Positions 1-10,700 of a stretch of 64,000 bases of DNA are shown in pieces. Positions within the stretch are counted from its first letter, which is position 1. The number at the start of each line of letters is the position of its first letter. The stretch is from contig CM051458.1 in assembly GCA_028274465.1 (NCBI GenBank), positions 37,300,744 through 37,364,743 of the forward strand, given 5' to 3'. A model generated the notes under the pieces. That model had not been told where the DNA came from and searched no databases. It was given only the letters and a program-made list of their open reading frames with translations. The stretch is from Plantago ovata (taxonomy: Eukaryota; Streptophyta; Magnoliopsida; Lamiales; Plantaginaceae). Made by a program: the position numbers and the translations under genes.

Positions 1-1380
1 ATCTCTCAAGTGTAGCACAGGAGAGCACTGCTCGTAGTCTGCATAGTTGTGTTGGTAAAGTCACTGGCCAGTGCAAATGATATATTATGATGGTCATAAG
101 TATATCTTAACCAAACAACTCCCTGAGACGCCCGTGGATGTATTATTGGGATAGACACTTCATCGATCCTAGATACATCCGAGCAAGTCAGATGAAGGGA
201 CGTTACCATCGCCGCGTTGAGCGCAACAGGCTTCGCAACGAAAGGGTTAGCTTTGAGAAACCTCTCAAACGTCCTCGCGTATTAATATTGCAGATGGAAC
301 CGTCTAGGAATTCCATGTTGCCTAGTCTAGGACTTGCTTAATACGGTGAGGCCCTATGGGTCACACTATGTGGTGATTCAGCCTATCAGAATATCCTTGA
401 AGATGGAATCGCAATTAATTTGGAATTAATTGTGATAGATGGATTATAATTGATTTGGAATTAATTATAATAATTGGTGGCTCAATTAATGATTTGGAAT
501 TATTAATTGAATTGGCTAATTAATTGTATTTTATGTAAATACAATTAAAGATTATATTTTGGAAATATAATGGAGGTTTGATTGTAAAGTATATGTTAAT
601 TTAGAATTAACATATGCACTTGGGCAAAATCTACTTGGAGTTTGGATTGCCTTAGAAATATATGTGGGTCCCAAAAGTGGGACCCACGTCCCGTTGGACA
701 GGCGCGCGCGCGCGTTGTAGAATAGGGGAAGGAGTTCGACTCCTTCCTCTATTAGAAGTCCAAGGGATAAGTTAGATTTTCCTGATTGAGTTTTGATTTG
801 ATTGGGAATGAATCTAGACTTGATATTGGTTTCCTTGTGCGATAAGAATTAGATTCTTATTCCTTTACGAAGTCTAATTGCTTATGCTTTAGGCTTCTAT
901 AGACTACTATATATAGTAGACTATTGGAGAGAGTTTTACACACGATTTGTAACACAAGTTTTGAACACAGTTATTCTACCCAGTTTTCTTAGAGAAAATA
1001 AAAACTCTCCCCTCCTCTCCTTAAGCCACGCGCGCGCACACCGCCACCGGAGGGAATTGCCGCCCCGTCTTCTTGGTCACATAAAAAATATCCTAGCATT
1101 CTTCCGATAGGCTGTTCATCCGTGGATACCAAGGTTGAGGTTCTAGGAGCTGGAAACTAACTCTTATTGTCTTGCAGATATACAGAGTATTGTAGATATT
1201 TTCGACTTCCACGAAGGAGAAGATACACCGGAATATTACGAAGACTTGGAAGCTGCTTTGGAAGTATGGTTAGTCTTCTAATTGACGTGTTTATATATAT
1301 ACGACATATGCATAATCAATTAACCGGTATGTTAAGAAAATTTTTAAAATTCCGCTGCGTACCCTAGGGGTAACTCTGAC
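1..1380 (+). mobile_element. Probable Copia-type LTR, right-hand part
   Basis: This non-coding stretch reads like the right part of a long terminal repeat. A TATA-like run (ctatatatag, about 907-917) is followed by a pyrimidine-rich leader and a probable splice-acceptor tract near 1178. The stretch ends with aaaattccgctgcg (1346-1359), a sequence I associate with the 3-prime ends of plant Copia LTRs. Two alternating C/G tracts lie near 699-716 and 1027-1036, and the left half has diverged copies of a tttggaattaatt motif. No long reading frame is present. The left end lies outside the window, and the right edge is placed only by where LINE-like sequence resumes. Family assignment is inference; it could be another LTR lineage. 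Confidence 0.45.
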
Positions 1381-1436
1381 CATATTTTCTTACAAGGGCG
1401 ACCTGCCCCTCTTGCATTCCACACTAATATTCTCAT
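1381..1436 (-). pseudogene. Start of LINE ORF2 (endonuclease domain), cut off
   Basis: The minus-strand frame reads MRILVWNARGAGRP from 1436. This is the hallmark N-terminus of the apurinic-endonuclease-like domain of plant L1 ORF2, where an Asn in the WN-RG motif helps bind metal. Similarity ends within about 20 residues at the junction with the LTR-like sequence. Endonuclease body, reverse transcriptase and tail are absent from the window. Confidence 0.7.
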
Positions 1437-2053
1437 TGCTAAAGGATTGACTACTGCAGGCCACTCATCCACTCTGTGAGCTGGTCCCAGCCCGTCGTCC
1501 CCGCTTCCTAGTGGAACCAGAGACACTGAGTGCTGCGTGATGCTCTCCCAGGGAAGGACGAACAGTAGATGCCTGTAATCCAGCCCCGATGTTAGTATCT
1601 GCTCCCAAGCCGCATACCTGACCGCTGGTTGCTGCGTTGTTAGAGGAAATTGAATGAGCAGTGGAATCTGGCAAAGAGGCGAGAGCCGGATCAAATTTCC
1701 CTGAATGAGCCTGAATTGTGACATCTTCTCCCTCTCCTCCTGAACGGCCAAGCTGGTCATTGTCGACGGCCCTGGTTGTCCCTGTTCCATCTGAATGTGA
1801 GTTATCATTGCATCTGACGCCATGGCTATAAACTGTGCATCCGTCGGTGCAGATGATGAGTTCTCCAGTTGCATTGCACTTGAAATCGGAGGTGAAGACA
1901 CCGGTGCTGCTGAGCTCGGTGCGGTCCCAATCTTGATACGAGTTTTTGCTCCTCGCAATTGTGTGGGAGGCAGATGAGGGTTTCTGGAGATTGCTTGCTG
2001 CAAGTTGTTGGCCTGATTCAGTCTCCTCCTGACTTGATCTGTTGCTTGCCGCC

Positions 2054-2330
2054 CACTACAAAAAATCAGAAATTTACCGACGGATAAAACGACGGATTTT
2101 ATCCGTCGGTAAATAGCGACGGATCGGGATTCGTTAGCGACGGATGACGGATAACGAGCAAAGTTGACCACTTTGTTCGTTATCCGTCGCTAAAAGGTTC
2201 TGATCCGTCGGTATTTATCGACGGATAACTTATCCGTCGCTAAATATCAAAACTAAATCAAAAAAAAAAAAAAAAAATTAAGCTTACCGACGGATACGCT
2301 TATCCGTCGGTAAGCTCTAAATTTATGACC
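2054..2330. repeat. CACTA-1 left terminal and subterminal repeats
   Basis: The terminal inverted repeat is followed by about eight copies, in both orientations, of a 10-12 bp unit: accgacggataa, ttatccgtcggt or the variant gcgacggat. Spacing is short and irregular. In En/Spm-type elements such arrays are the binding sites for the TNPA-like protein and are needed in cis for transposition. Confidence 0.85.
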
Positions 2331-3076
2331 GGCGGAGATGCAGAAACGCCATTGTTTCTTCTTCTCCTTACTTCTTCTTCTCGTTTTTCTCTCTTCTCTT
2401 CTCCCTTTCTATTTCAAAACTCCACCATTTTCATCCGTTTGGTAGCAAATTGAAGCTTATTGCACAAGGAACAAGGAACAACCTTCAATTCGAAGTTTTT
2501 TTGGTCAATTTGTGCAAAATCAAAGGTATGAATTCTAACCCTTTTTTGATTTTTAATTTGGGAATTATCCAATTGTTGATTAAATTGTCAAATGTATGTT
2601 ACATAGTAGTTGATACAAGTATATTTTGCTTAAATGTGTAGTTGATTGTTGTTAAAATTGAGTAATGAATCGATTTTGGGATTTTATTAATTTGGGGATT
2701 TCTTAAATTATGAAAATGTATGTTAGTATTAAGTAGATATTAGTTGTTATAGTTGAATGTTAGTTTTGAATTATGTTAATTTGGGTTTGTTAATTAAAAT
2801 CGAGACTTAGATCAATTTAGGGCTTTTTTTAGTATTGTATTTAATCGAATTTAATTAATGTTCCATAACTAGGTTATGTACTTATATAAGGTTAATTTTG
2901 TAGTTGAATACGATAAAATAGAGTAATTTATGGAAATCGAGACTTGTAGCTGAATTTGGTTAATTGATAATGCTTTATATTCCCTTGTGTGTGCATTTAC
3001 GTTAATTGATAATGCTTTATATTGTACGTGCATATTTCATATCATCATACTAACCTTGATATTGTTTTATTTGCAG

Positions 3077-5007
3077 ATGCCGAAACCTAGGTGCAACTAC
3101 ATTCCACCCGAGTTACGAGTTCCTGGAGCCCCAGGGTACGAGCAGGGTGTAGTTCCACCCATCATTGGATTATCGGAGGGGAGTAGCTCCTCATCGTCAA
3201 CTAGGAAGAAGAAGGCTAAGTTTGACCCATTTGCGAACCTACCTGCTGATGGTTGTCCATACGAGACGCCGACCCTGGGTGCCATGTATAAGGGGAAGCC
3301 TGTTCTGTTCCCTAACGGGAAAGCTGCGTAAGTACACTTTTCTGTTGTTTAGTTTATTGTTTAACTTGTGACATATTACGTATACTTTATTATGCTTATT
3401 CATTCTTATTTGTATTTAACAATCATAATAGGTTTTACCCTGCATCTGCCCATTCGAAGATCGGTGACATCATCAACTCCAGGTTCATCGCTCCAACACC
3501 ATCTGAGGACCGTGGTGGGGAGAAGTGGTCAAGGCTGCCTGACCATGTCATTGGCTTCTACTTCGATGAGCTGCGGGTATTGTAACAATCTTAAATGTTT
3601 AGTAAACGTTGTTTTATTTTTATTCTAAATTTACGTGAGTGGTATGTTAGCCACTATATTTGGGTGATATGTTAGTCACCATGTGTTAGTTGTTTTTTTA
3701 GGGCAATGTGAGTGGTATGTTAGCCACTATATTTGGGTGATATGTTAGTCACCATTGTGCTTACGTTGATCTTGTTCTTGTTGTATTGATTGTTGTGTCG
3801 TTCTAAATTGGTTGTTTTGGTGGTTAGAAACACTACTACTTGCCAAACGTGCTATTGAAGGAGCTTTGGTTTGTTTTCAACACTGTTGGTGCTCGTTGTT
3901 ACCGAGACAAGGTCCACGACCTTAAGGAGTCTCGAGTGAGGCCTAGATTCATCCACGAAAGCGAGTGGCCTCTGCGGTTGGCTTACTGGAAGACACAGGA
4001 TGCCGAGGACCTAGCAGATCAGAACAAGAAGAATCGAGCACGGGCGGACAGAAGCAGCTCCGGTGAAGACGAGGACTATTCGAAGCACCATCTCGGCACA
4101 CAGTCTCAGGCCACTCGTGACCTCAATGCAGTAAGTTAACTTGTGCTTTACTCCAGTCACTTTCAATATTCTTAAAATTTTATTATAAACACTGACACTT
4201 ATTACTTTGCAAAATGAACAGAGGCTCACTGGACAAGGATGCTTGTCGTACTTGACCATGGTGAGAAATGCCAAGTTCAAGAACGGCGAGTGGACATGCA
4301 AGAAAGCCAAGAAACTGAATGTAAGTACATAAATGAGTACTTTGAGTTACTTGTACTGTATTTCTTTTTAAAAAGTTTCTATATGTATTGTAATATATCA
4401 ACTCATGTATTGCTTAACTGCTTGTAGGAGGAGGTTGAGGCTTTTTACTTGGTTAAGATGGAAGAGAAGGGTGACATACTTACGATGGAGGAAGAGAACG
4501 CTGCCTTCCTCGAGGTGAACCCTCCTGGCCCTAAGTGGTCGATCTATGGCTTAGGGAACTTGGGACGTTCTCTTGCAGCTGAATCATTGCAGCGCTCATC
4601 CGGTTCTACCTCCAGCACAGATTCTCGAATGGCTGAGGAGATGGCAGCACTTAGGGCCGAGAATGCTAGGATGAAGAGCATTCAGGACACACTTGTGTCT
4701 CAGGTATATTCATTTGTATGCTAATATTATGTTGATATGTCATGTAGATGTATAACCACTTGTATGCTCATTTACATTGCTTGCATCTATCTTTCATATT
4801 CTTAACTACATCGATCATTACTTGTGTCAGGTGGAGACGCAGAATTTGGTGCTGAAGAAGATTCTGGAGAAGCATCCCATTGACATGGACCCGTTCGCAG
4901 AGAGAGCTGTGTTTCAGACCGGGGAGGGGAGCCCTGGTACGGCGGGGAGTGCGGGTTTGCAAGGCAGTTCTCATGCTCCTTCGGGTTCCAGTGGTCGTCG
5001 TCCCTAG
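3077..5007 (+). CDS. CACTA accessory protein, plant Ptta/En/Spm type, six exons
   Basis: The inferred coding exons are 3077-3327, 3432-3576, 3828-4130, 4222-4320, 4428-4703 and 4831-5007. All have GT-AG borders and matching phases, giving one uninterrupted frame of 416 codons plus stop. A further intron (about 2526-3076) lies in the leader, and its acceptor abuts the ATG. The protein has a Ser patch and basic stretch near residues 36-48, a conserved core (GKPVLFPNGKAAFYPASAHS near 73-92), and LPNVLLKELWFVF near 136-148. An acidic middle follows, then a predicted coiled coil at about 333-373 and a Gly/Ser-rich tail. This matches the second-ORF proteins of plant CACTA elements, which bind subterminal repeats. 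No DDE core is visible. The intact frame suggests recent activity or selection, which is inference. Confidence 0.8.
3635..3755. repeat. Direct duplication of about 48 bp in a CACTA-1 intron
   Basis: The segment beginning gtgagtggtatgttagccac at 3635 recurs nearly unchanged at 3708, an offset of 73 bases. Both copies lie in the intron between coding exons 2 and 3. The unit itself contains the near-mirror pair tggtatgttagcca and tgatatgttagtca. No function is evident. Confidence 0.7.
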
Positions 5008-5220
5008 ATTTCTACATTTTAGTTGGGCATTTGTAGTAAAACTTTCACATTTACATTTGTAGTAAACGTTTTTCTATTTTGAAGAATCGAATTTTATTGA
5101 ATTTTATTTTCAATTCAAATTTAATGATTTTTAATTTTTAGTACGTAAATTTATATTATTAAACAGGTTGTTGTACAATTACCAAGAAAAGTAATAAAAA
5201 AAATTTTTAAGAAAAAAAAA

Positions 5221-5562
5221 TATACCAACGGATAACTTTATCCGTCGGTAAGTTAGTCAACCGGTCATACCGACGGATAACGTTATCCGTCGGTAAACGT
5301 CACCGACGGATAAATTTATCCGTCGGTCAGACGGATAAGGGCTGGTCAACGCCCATATTCGTCAGTCCGTCGGTATTATTCGTCGCTAAATTTAGCGACG
5401 AATAAGAAACGACGGTAAAGGCTTTACCGACGGATAAAATAGCGACGGGCTGTTTATCCGTCGGTAAGTAGTTACCGATCCGTCGGTAAGACGTTACCGA
5501 CGGATCGGTACCCAGATACCGACGGATACCATCCGTCGGTAAATAATCCGGTTCTTGTGGTG
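5221..5562. repeat. CACTA-1 right subterminal repeats and terminus
   Basis: This mirrors the left array with more than a dozen copies of accgacggataa, ttatccgtcggt and variants. Several adjacent copies pair into inverted repeats that could fold. It ends with TTCTTGTGGTG. The right array is longer than the left, as in many CACTA elements. Confidence 0.85.
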
Positions 5563-5565
5563 GCC

Positions 5566-7538
5566 TGATCCTTCTGCTTCGCTCTCTTTGATCCGCCTAA
5601 GTGTAAGCGCTTGCTACTGCAGCGCTGAGCACATGATTCGGAATGAACTGAGCCGGTGAAAAAGGAATATGGACTAAACCTAGCTGCATGTAGCTGTTTT
5701 GCATGCTTAGCTGGCCCATAAAGTCGATCAAAGGATCGATCGTCAGAGTTCCCTGCAATGGGGCCATGGTTGTCACAAAAGAGCCTGGGATGTAGGGGGG
5801 GAGCCATTGGATTCATGGTCGGATGATAGGGTTGCGTTGGCAATGGTGGCGAGACAATGGGTAGAGGGTTTGGTGACAGTAGGGGTGAGGAGACCACTGG
5901 AACCGGCTGAGAGCGGCCATTCCTCATCGGCATTGTTCCGGTGGGATTCATGAGTTGTGTTAGGGTTTAGCAGTGAATTGGAAAGGTCATGAGTAGAAGG
6001 AAGGGGAAAAGTCTCTTGAGTGTTTTTAAACGGAATAATTGCAGTGCAATTAATCTCCCGAGACATGCTTTCTTGGTGAAGCTCCCCGTTAATCACTTGT
6101 TTTTCTGTCGCCTCAGCATCATTAATTACTAATGAGTCTGCATGCTCCTGTACACGTGCTGCCGTTTGCTCTTGATTAAGGTTGATTAGGGGAGCACTTA
6201 TTTGATGAGCTGTCTGTAAAGTGTGTTTGGCTGATGATTTAATTGCATGCAAATCTTTTGGGCCTTTGCTAGTGTTGTCCAAACAGGCCTCTATCTCCAT
6301 TTCATTCTCCAATACTGCAAATGGGTTACTTGTTGGGCTCAGTGTTTTTAAAGACTGGGCCTGGTTTGAAGATTTTGGTCCATGTTGTGCCGCCTCACCG
6401 TTTACGGCTTCATCATCAATTCTCTTGGAACTTATAATTTTACTTTTGTCGGATTTGTCCAAAGGTGGCGGAGGGACTGAAGTTACCATTTTGCCCTTAC
6501 TACTTCTGAGCATGCTGGAACCTTTTGGAGGTGTTTTCCGGACATAAGGTTTCTTCACTACGTGTTTCCAATCTAAATCCAATCCTATTTCTTTTTCCGT
6601 ATCAGTTTTGTGATTCTGCTGTGGTTGAATATCCATTGCATGTTGCTCAATAGTATGTGCAAAAGAACAAATTGTTGCTAAATGTCCAATTTTACCACAT
6701 TTATAACAAAAGGCTCCACTAACCTCATATTGAACATTTTGCAATTTTGAGCCTACTTGTATCACCGGTACCAACGGAGCAGTTACATCAACTTCAATGC
6801 ACACCCTTGCGTACCGTGTTCTATTCATGCTAGCCGTATGAGCATCAATTTTAATAGGAGTCCCTAACAATCTGGCTATTTTATAAAGAGCCTTAGGATG
6901 GTAAAGCTCTAGTGGAAGATCATGAAATTGTACCCATAACAACATATAATCTAGACTATACCATGCAAAGGATCAAAACACGGCTTCCACGTTTGGACCG
7001 CTCAGTAATTTTGAAATAAATACCATGGCCCTCCGGAAAGGGCTAGGAAATATTCATCTAAGTTTTGAAATTACGCAATATAAAACCTTTCCCCAAAGAT
7101 GAAATAGTTAGCGTACCTGTTAATTTCCATAAACCTCGCAAATGTTTTTCTATATTATTAATATCTTTTGTTATACCCACCGTTTGCAGCAGCAACGCTT
7201 GCTTCCATTTTGCACCAAATTCAAGCAACTCATCCCTTGAAAATGAGACAAAAGGAATTTGTTGCTGACGTTGTGTGGCCTCCGTGTATGCCGTGAATTT
7301 TGACAATTTTTCCAAATGGTTAAACCACTGGGAAAATATTGATGCTGCGTGTTAACTTGTAATTTTTCTTTAAAAGATGGTTTTGCCAAGGATTTTGAAC
7401 TTCTCGAGTATCCATAGTCGAATCCATGTTCAAATTTATGTTTCTTAAAGGTGGATCAGTAGAGTTAATCGGAAAAGAGGGTAAGGAGGAAGAGGAAGGG
7501 ATATCAGGAGGTTTCGGGAGCATTTTTTTTTTTTTCAA
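5566..7538 (-). pseudogene. LINE ORF1 protein (DUF4283 / zinc-knuckle type), decayed
   Basis: ORF1 of plant L1 elements encodes an RNA-binding protein that packages the element transcript. The reading starts near 7538 with a Pro/Ser-rich N-terminus (MLPKPPDIPSSSS). It continues through a DUF4283-like segment (7058-7315, containing KHLRGLWKL) and then a long open stretch at 5773-6945. That stretch holds LLWVQFHDLP and the knuckle CYKCGKIGHLATIC (near 6675-6720). Frame changes near 7318, near 7000 and around 5773-5950 show the gene is not functional. Its last part continues on the far side of the CACTA insertion (about 1440-2053). Identification rests on motif order. Confidence 0.75.
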
Positions 7539-7540
7539 AA

Positions 7541-7712
7541 TTAGACTGTTTATTTCGCTGGTATCCTAGTTAATGAGTATGATGTTTGTATTTCAAAGCA
7601 AAAAATATTCCTATAAAGAAATTCCAGGTTACAATTAATTTTTAATACACATATTAACTATTAAGGGGAAAAAAATAGAATGAGGAGAAAATGGTAAATG
7701 GACCAACGTAAC
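7541..7712 (-). other. RAB3GAP1 3-prime flank / 3-prime UTR
   Basis: An AT-rich stretch between the RAB3GAP1 stop codon (7713-7715) and the 5-prime end of the LINE. It probably holds the gene's 3-prime untranslated region. Several A-rich runs on the minus strand could serve as polyadenylation signals, but none stands out. Confidence 0.4.
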
Positions 7713-10700
7713 TTAATCACAAGAAGCAACAGCAAGAGCTACCCTGAGATCATTTGAAGTTTCACATACATACATCCTGTTAGATTCTATTTCTCGTTGA
7801 TAAAGCTTAGGAGCACTGGCTGCATAGTAGCTTCCACTCACTCGATCGCGTTTAACAAATATTATCTCTCGTAAAATTGGTTCGTGGCCATTGAGGAGAT
7901 TTCCCATGGTCAAAACCTTCCTCCATGACTGGTTAGCAGTTGGTGGAGTGAAAATCCCAGCAACAACGTCTCTGTCGCATGACCTTATTTGCTGCTTTTT
8001 GTCGAATTCCTACCAGTTGCAGAGACATAAAATTATAACATCAAGAAAAATTCCCAAGATAAATATAGTAAGCAACTTGTATCTCAAAATAACGATTTCA
8101 GAGGTCACAAAAAGTATTAGGATACTAATACTAATTTGATAGAAACTATTAGGATCATCACTCATTTGTCATTTGTAATTAACCCAAGTATCATCACTCA
8201 TTTGTAATTAACCCTAAGTATTAGTACCAAGAAATCTCTTATTTGCAATCTTAAAAGTTAAAATCAACAAAATAAGATAACCACACGAACATTTGAAAAA
8301 ATATGCAAAGAGAGAAGCTTCACCGTTTTTATATCATCTTGTCTGGAGCCTATTCCCATATTACGGAGATAGTAGTCAAAGTAATCGCTGAAAAATGCTT
8401 CTCCAAGGTGAGGTGATTGCAATAATTTGCGGTGAAGAGATGCTGCTAGATATATCAACTTTCAATGTGTTCAAAAGTAACAGAAAGCCGTCTGACATCT
8501 CCAATAGTATCAGAATCAATGGCCGTTTTATTTGCTGTAACATAAACAAAAGTAGCTCATATACAAAAGTACAAATAGTTATACTAGAACTGCATAGCAG
8601 AATGGAAGGAGAAGACGAGATACATTGCAGGTATTTTAGGACAGATGCCATGGTGAGGTATAATTGTCCAATCTCTGTGGTCATCTGTTTAAGGTCACCA
8701 AATGATGTCTGGTTAAGAGTGTCCAGTGCTGCTCGGAATGCAGTACAAACCATCTGTTCCAGCAATTGCTGTGGTTTAAGCGTTTCCAAATAATGGAGAA
8801 CCTAACTCAAGATGTAGCTCGAATTAAGAACAATACCATGACAAATGTCACGCAGGAAAACTACATTGTTGAAAGCACTTCATTCAGCATGATAAGCACA
8901 AAACTAGATCCATGGAAGATGTAATGAAGCATGCCAAAAATAGGGTGGGAAGCAAAATAGCAAAACCAACAATGTCCGAGTATGATATTATCTAGAAATG
9001 TAGAAGGGGGTACCTTTTCTCCTTCTCTATTTGGATCCAGAAGAGGCTTTTGTTTGGAAGTAGGCAAAGGCAGAGCTTCATCCCAGATCTTCCTCCATGA
9101 GTTTCCACTGTCGGACATTCGCTCTGAAAGCCTTCCCCGAGGAGGCCACTTTAGGTTGTTACTCGTAGGTGTTTCATTCTCTTCACTTGAATCACATTCC
9201 CAATCTTTAGGTGAATGCCATCGAATAAAATCTTCGAAGACAGCATCTGAATTAGCTGCCTTGAATGCAGACATATCTGCAGTTACATTCAGAAATATCA
9301 TGAACTGGAAGAATTCAGTGATAAAATTCATCATCAGCTTTACACATACACAGACATCTATATGTAGATGCCTACATGGTTCTGCATATCCACACATACA
9401 TATTCTCTTGTGGCACCAAAGGCATTTTAAGCCCCCGTATTCTGTGAAGTAAACCCCCTGAGTTGCATTTTCCATAAGGAAAATTATTCCTTTTTGTATT
9501 ATTCTCTTGTGGCGTTTTCATAAACATCTATTTAGTGTTTCAAATAAAAACCATGTAAAACTACAATGTCTTGTCAAAAGAACATGATACCAATGGTTGT
9601 CATTTTTATAATTCTTATTACCATCAGAATAATATTAATGCCCTTTTCTATAGTATTAAAAAAAATAATATAAAATTCAGCTACCTCATCAGCTAAACTT
9701 GATATACACCTCCAATTCAATAAGCTACTTCACCATATCTCAATTTCAAGTACATAACTAGCTATGTTATCAGCTTTTAGTCAATTTATCCTCTTTCAGT
9801 CATGTTATGAACTGTTTTACTACACAGCCTTATGTACATTCAGTTTCAGTTACATTATCACTCCATCATGTTAACCGCTGCTTTTGTTGTACGGACCCTA
9901 TGAATTTGTGAGAAGTTATTTATGGACACAACTTATTATTATTTATTATTACTTCTTTTTTTTTTTTTTTTTTTTGGCCAGAAGACTAGTACAAACAAAA
10001 TAAAATAAAAGGTTCATCCATACACAGAGACAAGCTACTTACCTGACGACAGAATATCCTTTTCAAGTTGAGCAGAAAAGCTCTGCAGAGATATGAAGGA
10101 AAGAATTATTACTGCCAATTTTCAATTTTTTTTTCTGAAACGGCAAATCTAAACTACCCTACTCCTACACGAATTCCAAACCACCTTATAACTCCAAATA
10201 CACCCATACCACCTTATGCCTCCGTCAAGGTTCGAACCCTCGACCTCTCTTGTACTACTCCAACACCCCTACCACTCGCCACCCTTATAACTTCACTGCC
10301 AATTTTCAATTAAAATGGCCTATTTCTATTGCTCATAAGAAAAACCTTGGAAATGATGGTCACTCAGCTTTGAGCAAAACATTGTCAAAAACCTCGATAT
10401 CAATTATATAACAGAAAGTTGCGGAAAGATGCTATACAATAGGACAATTCCAAGACATGGATAAATTAGCTTGCATGTCAAGTCTCCTTTTTAATGATTA
10501 AAAAACCCCCCATTAATTACTGCAATAGAATATTCATAAAAAAATTCATGCATTGGCAGCTAAATCACAAACACACCAGTTTTTCATGAAAAAAGATTCA
10601 TATACCAAAGATGTTCACTTACAAACGAATCCCCCAAGGCTTCAGAAGCCTGGAGTCGTTCTTCATGCATGTCTTCCGTCATTGGAGGTGGGTCCTACAG

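Larger units (their letters stand above)
2054..5562 (+). mobile_element. CACTA (En/Spm) DNA transposon, non-autonomous, 3.5 kb
   Basis: The element opens with CACTACAAAAAATC and closes with TTCTTGTGGTG, an imperfect inverted match of the CACTA terminus. It is flanked by a 3-bp target duplication GCC (2051-2053 and 5563-5565), the expected size for this superfamily. Both ends carry dense subterminal repeats built on accgacggataa and its complement, the type of site bound by TNPA-like proteins. Inside is one spliced gene of the accessory (Transposase_24 / Ptta) type. No TNP2-like catalytic transposase is visible, so movement would need a helper copy. It lies within LINE ORF1. Confidence 0.92.
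1381..7540 (-). mobile_element. L1-type LINE, interrupted by a CACTA element
   Basis: A non-LTR retrotransposon on the minus strand. It has an ORF1 with a plant LINE nucleic-acid-binding region and a CCHC knuckle, then the first residues of ORF2. The CACTA element at 2054-5562 splits it. The 5-prime end (near 7540) lies about 170 bases beyond the stop codon of RAB3GAP1, in the same orientation, so it may sit in that gene's 3-prime untranslated region. The 3-prime end is missing here: ORF2 stops where the LTR-like sequence at 1-1380 begins, and the rest may lie left of the window. Most LINE copies lose their 5-prime end, so retention of the 5-prime end is the less common pattern and fits interruption by a later insertion. 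Confidence 0.8.

Noticed and set aside
8376-8789. 137-codon minus-strand frame with hydrophobic C-terminus
   Set aside because: Runs through RAB3GAP1 exon 20, an intron and part of exon 21 in mixed frames; splice sites and homology support separate exons.
9961-9976. T run as a possible SINE or LINE tail
   Set aside because: No element body or target duplication on either side.
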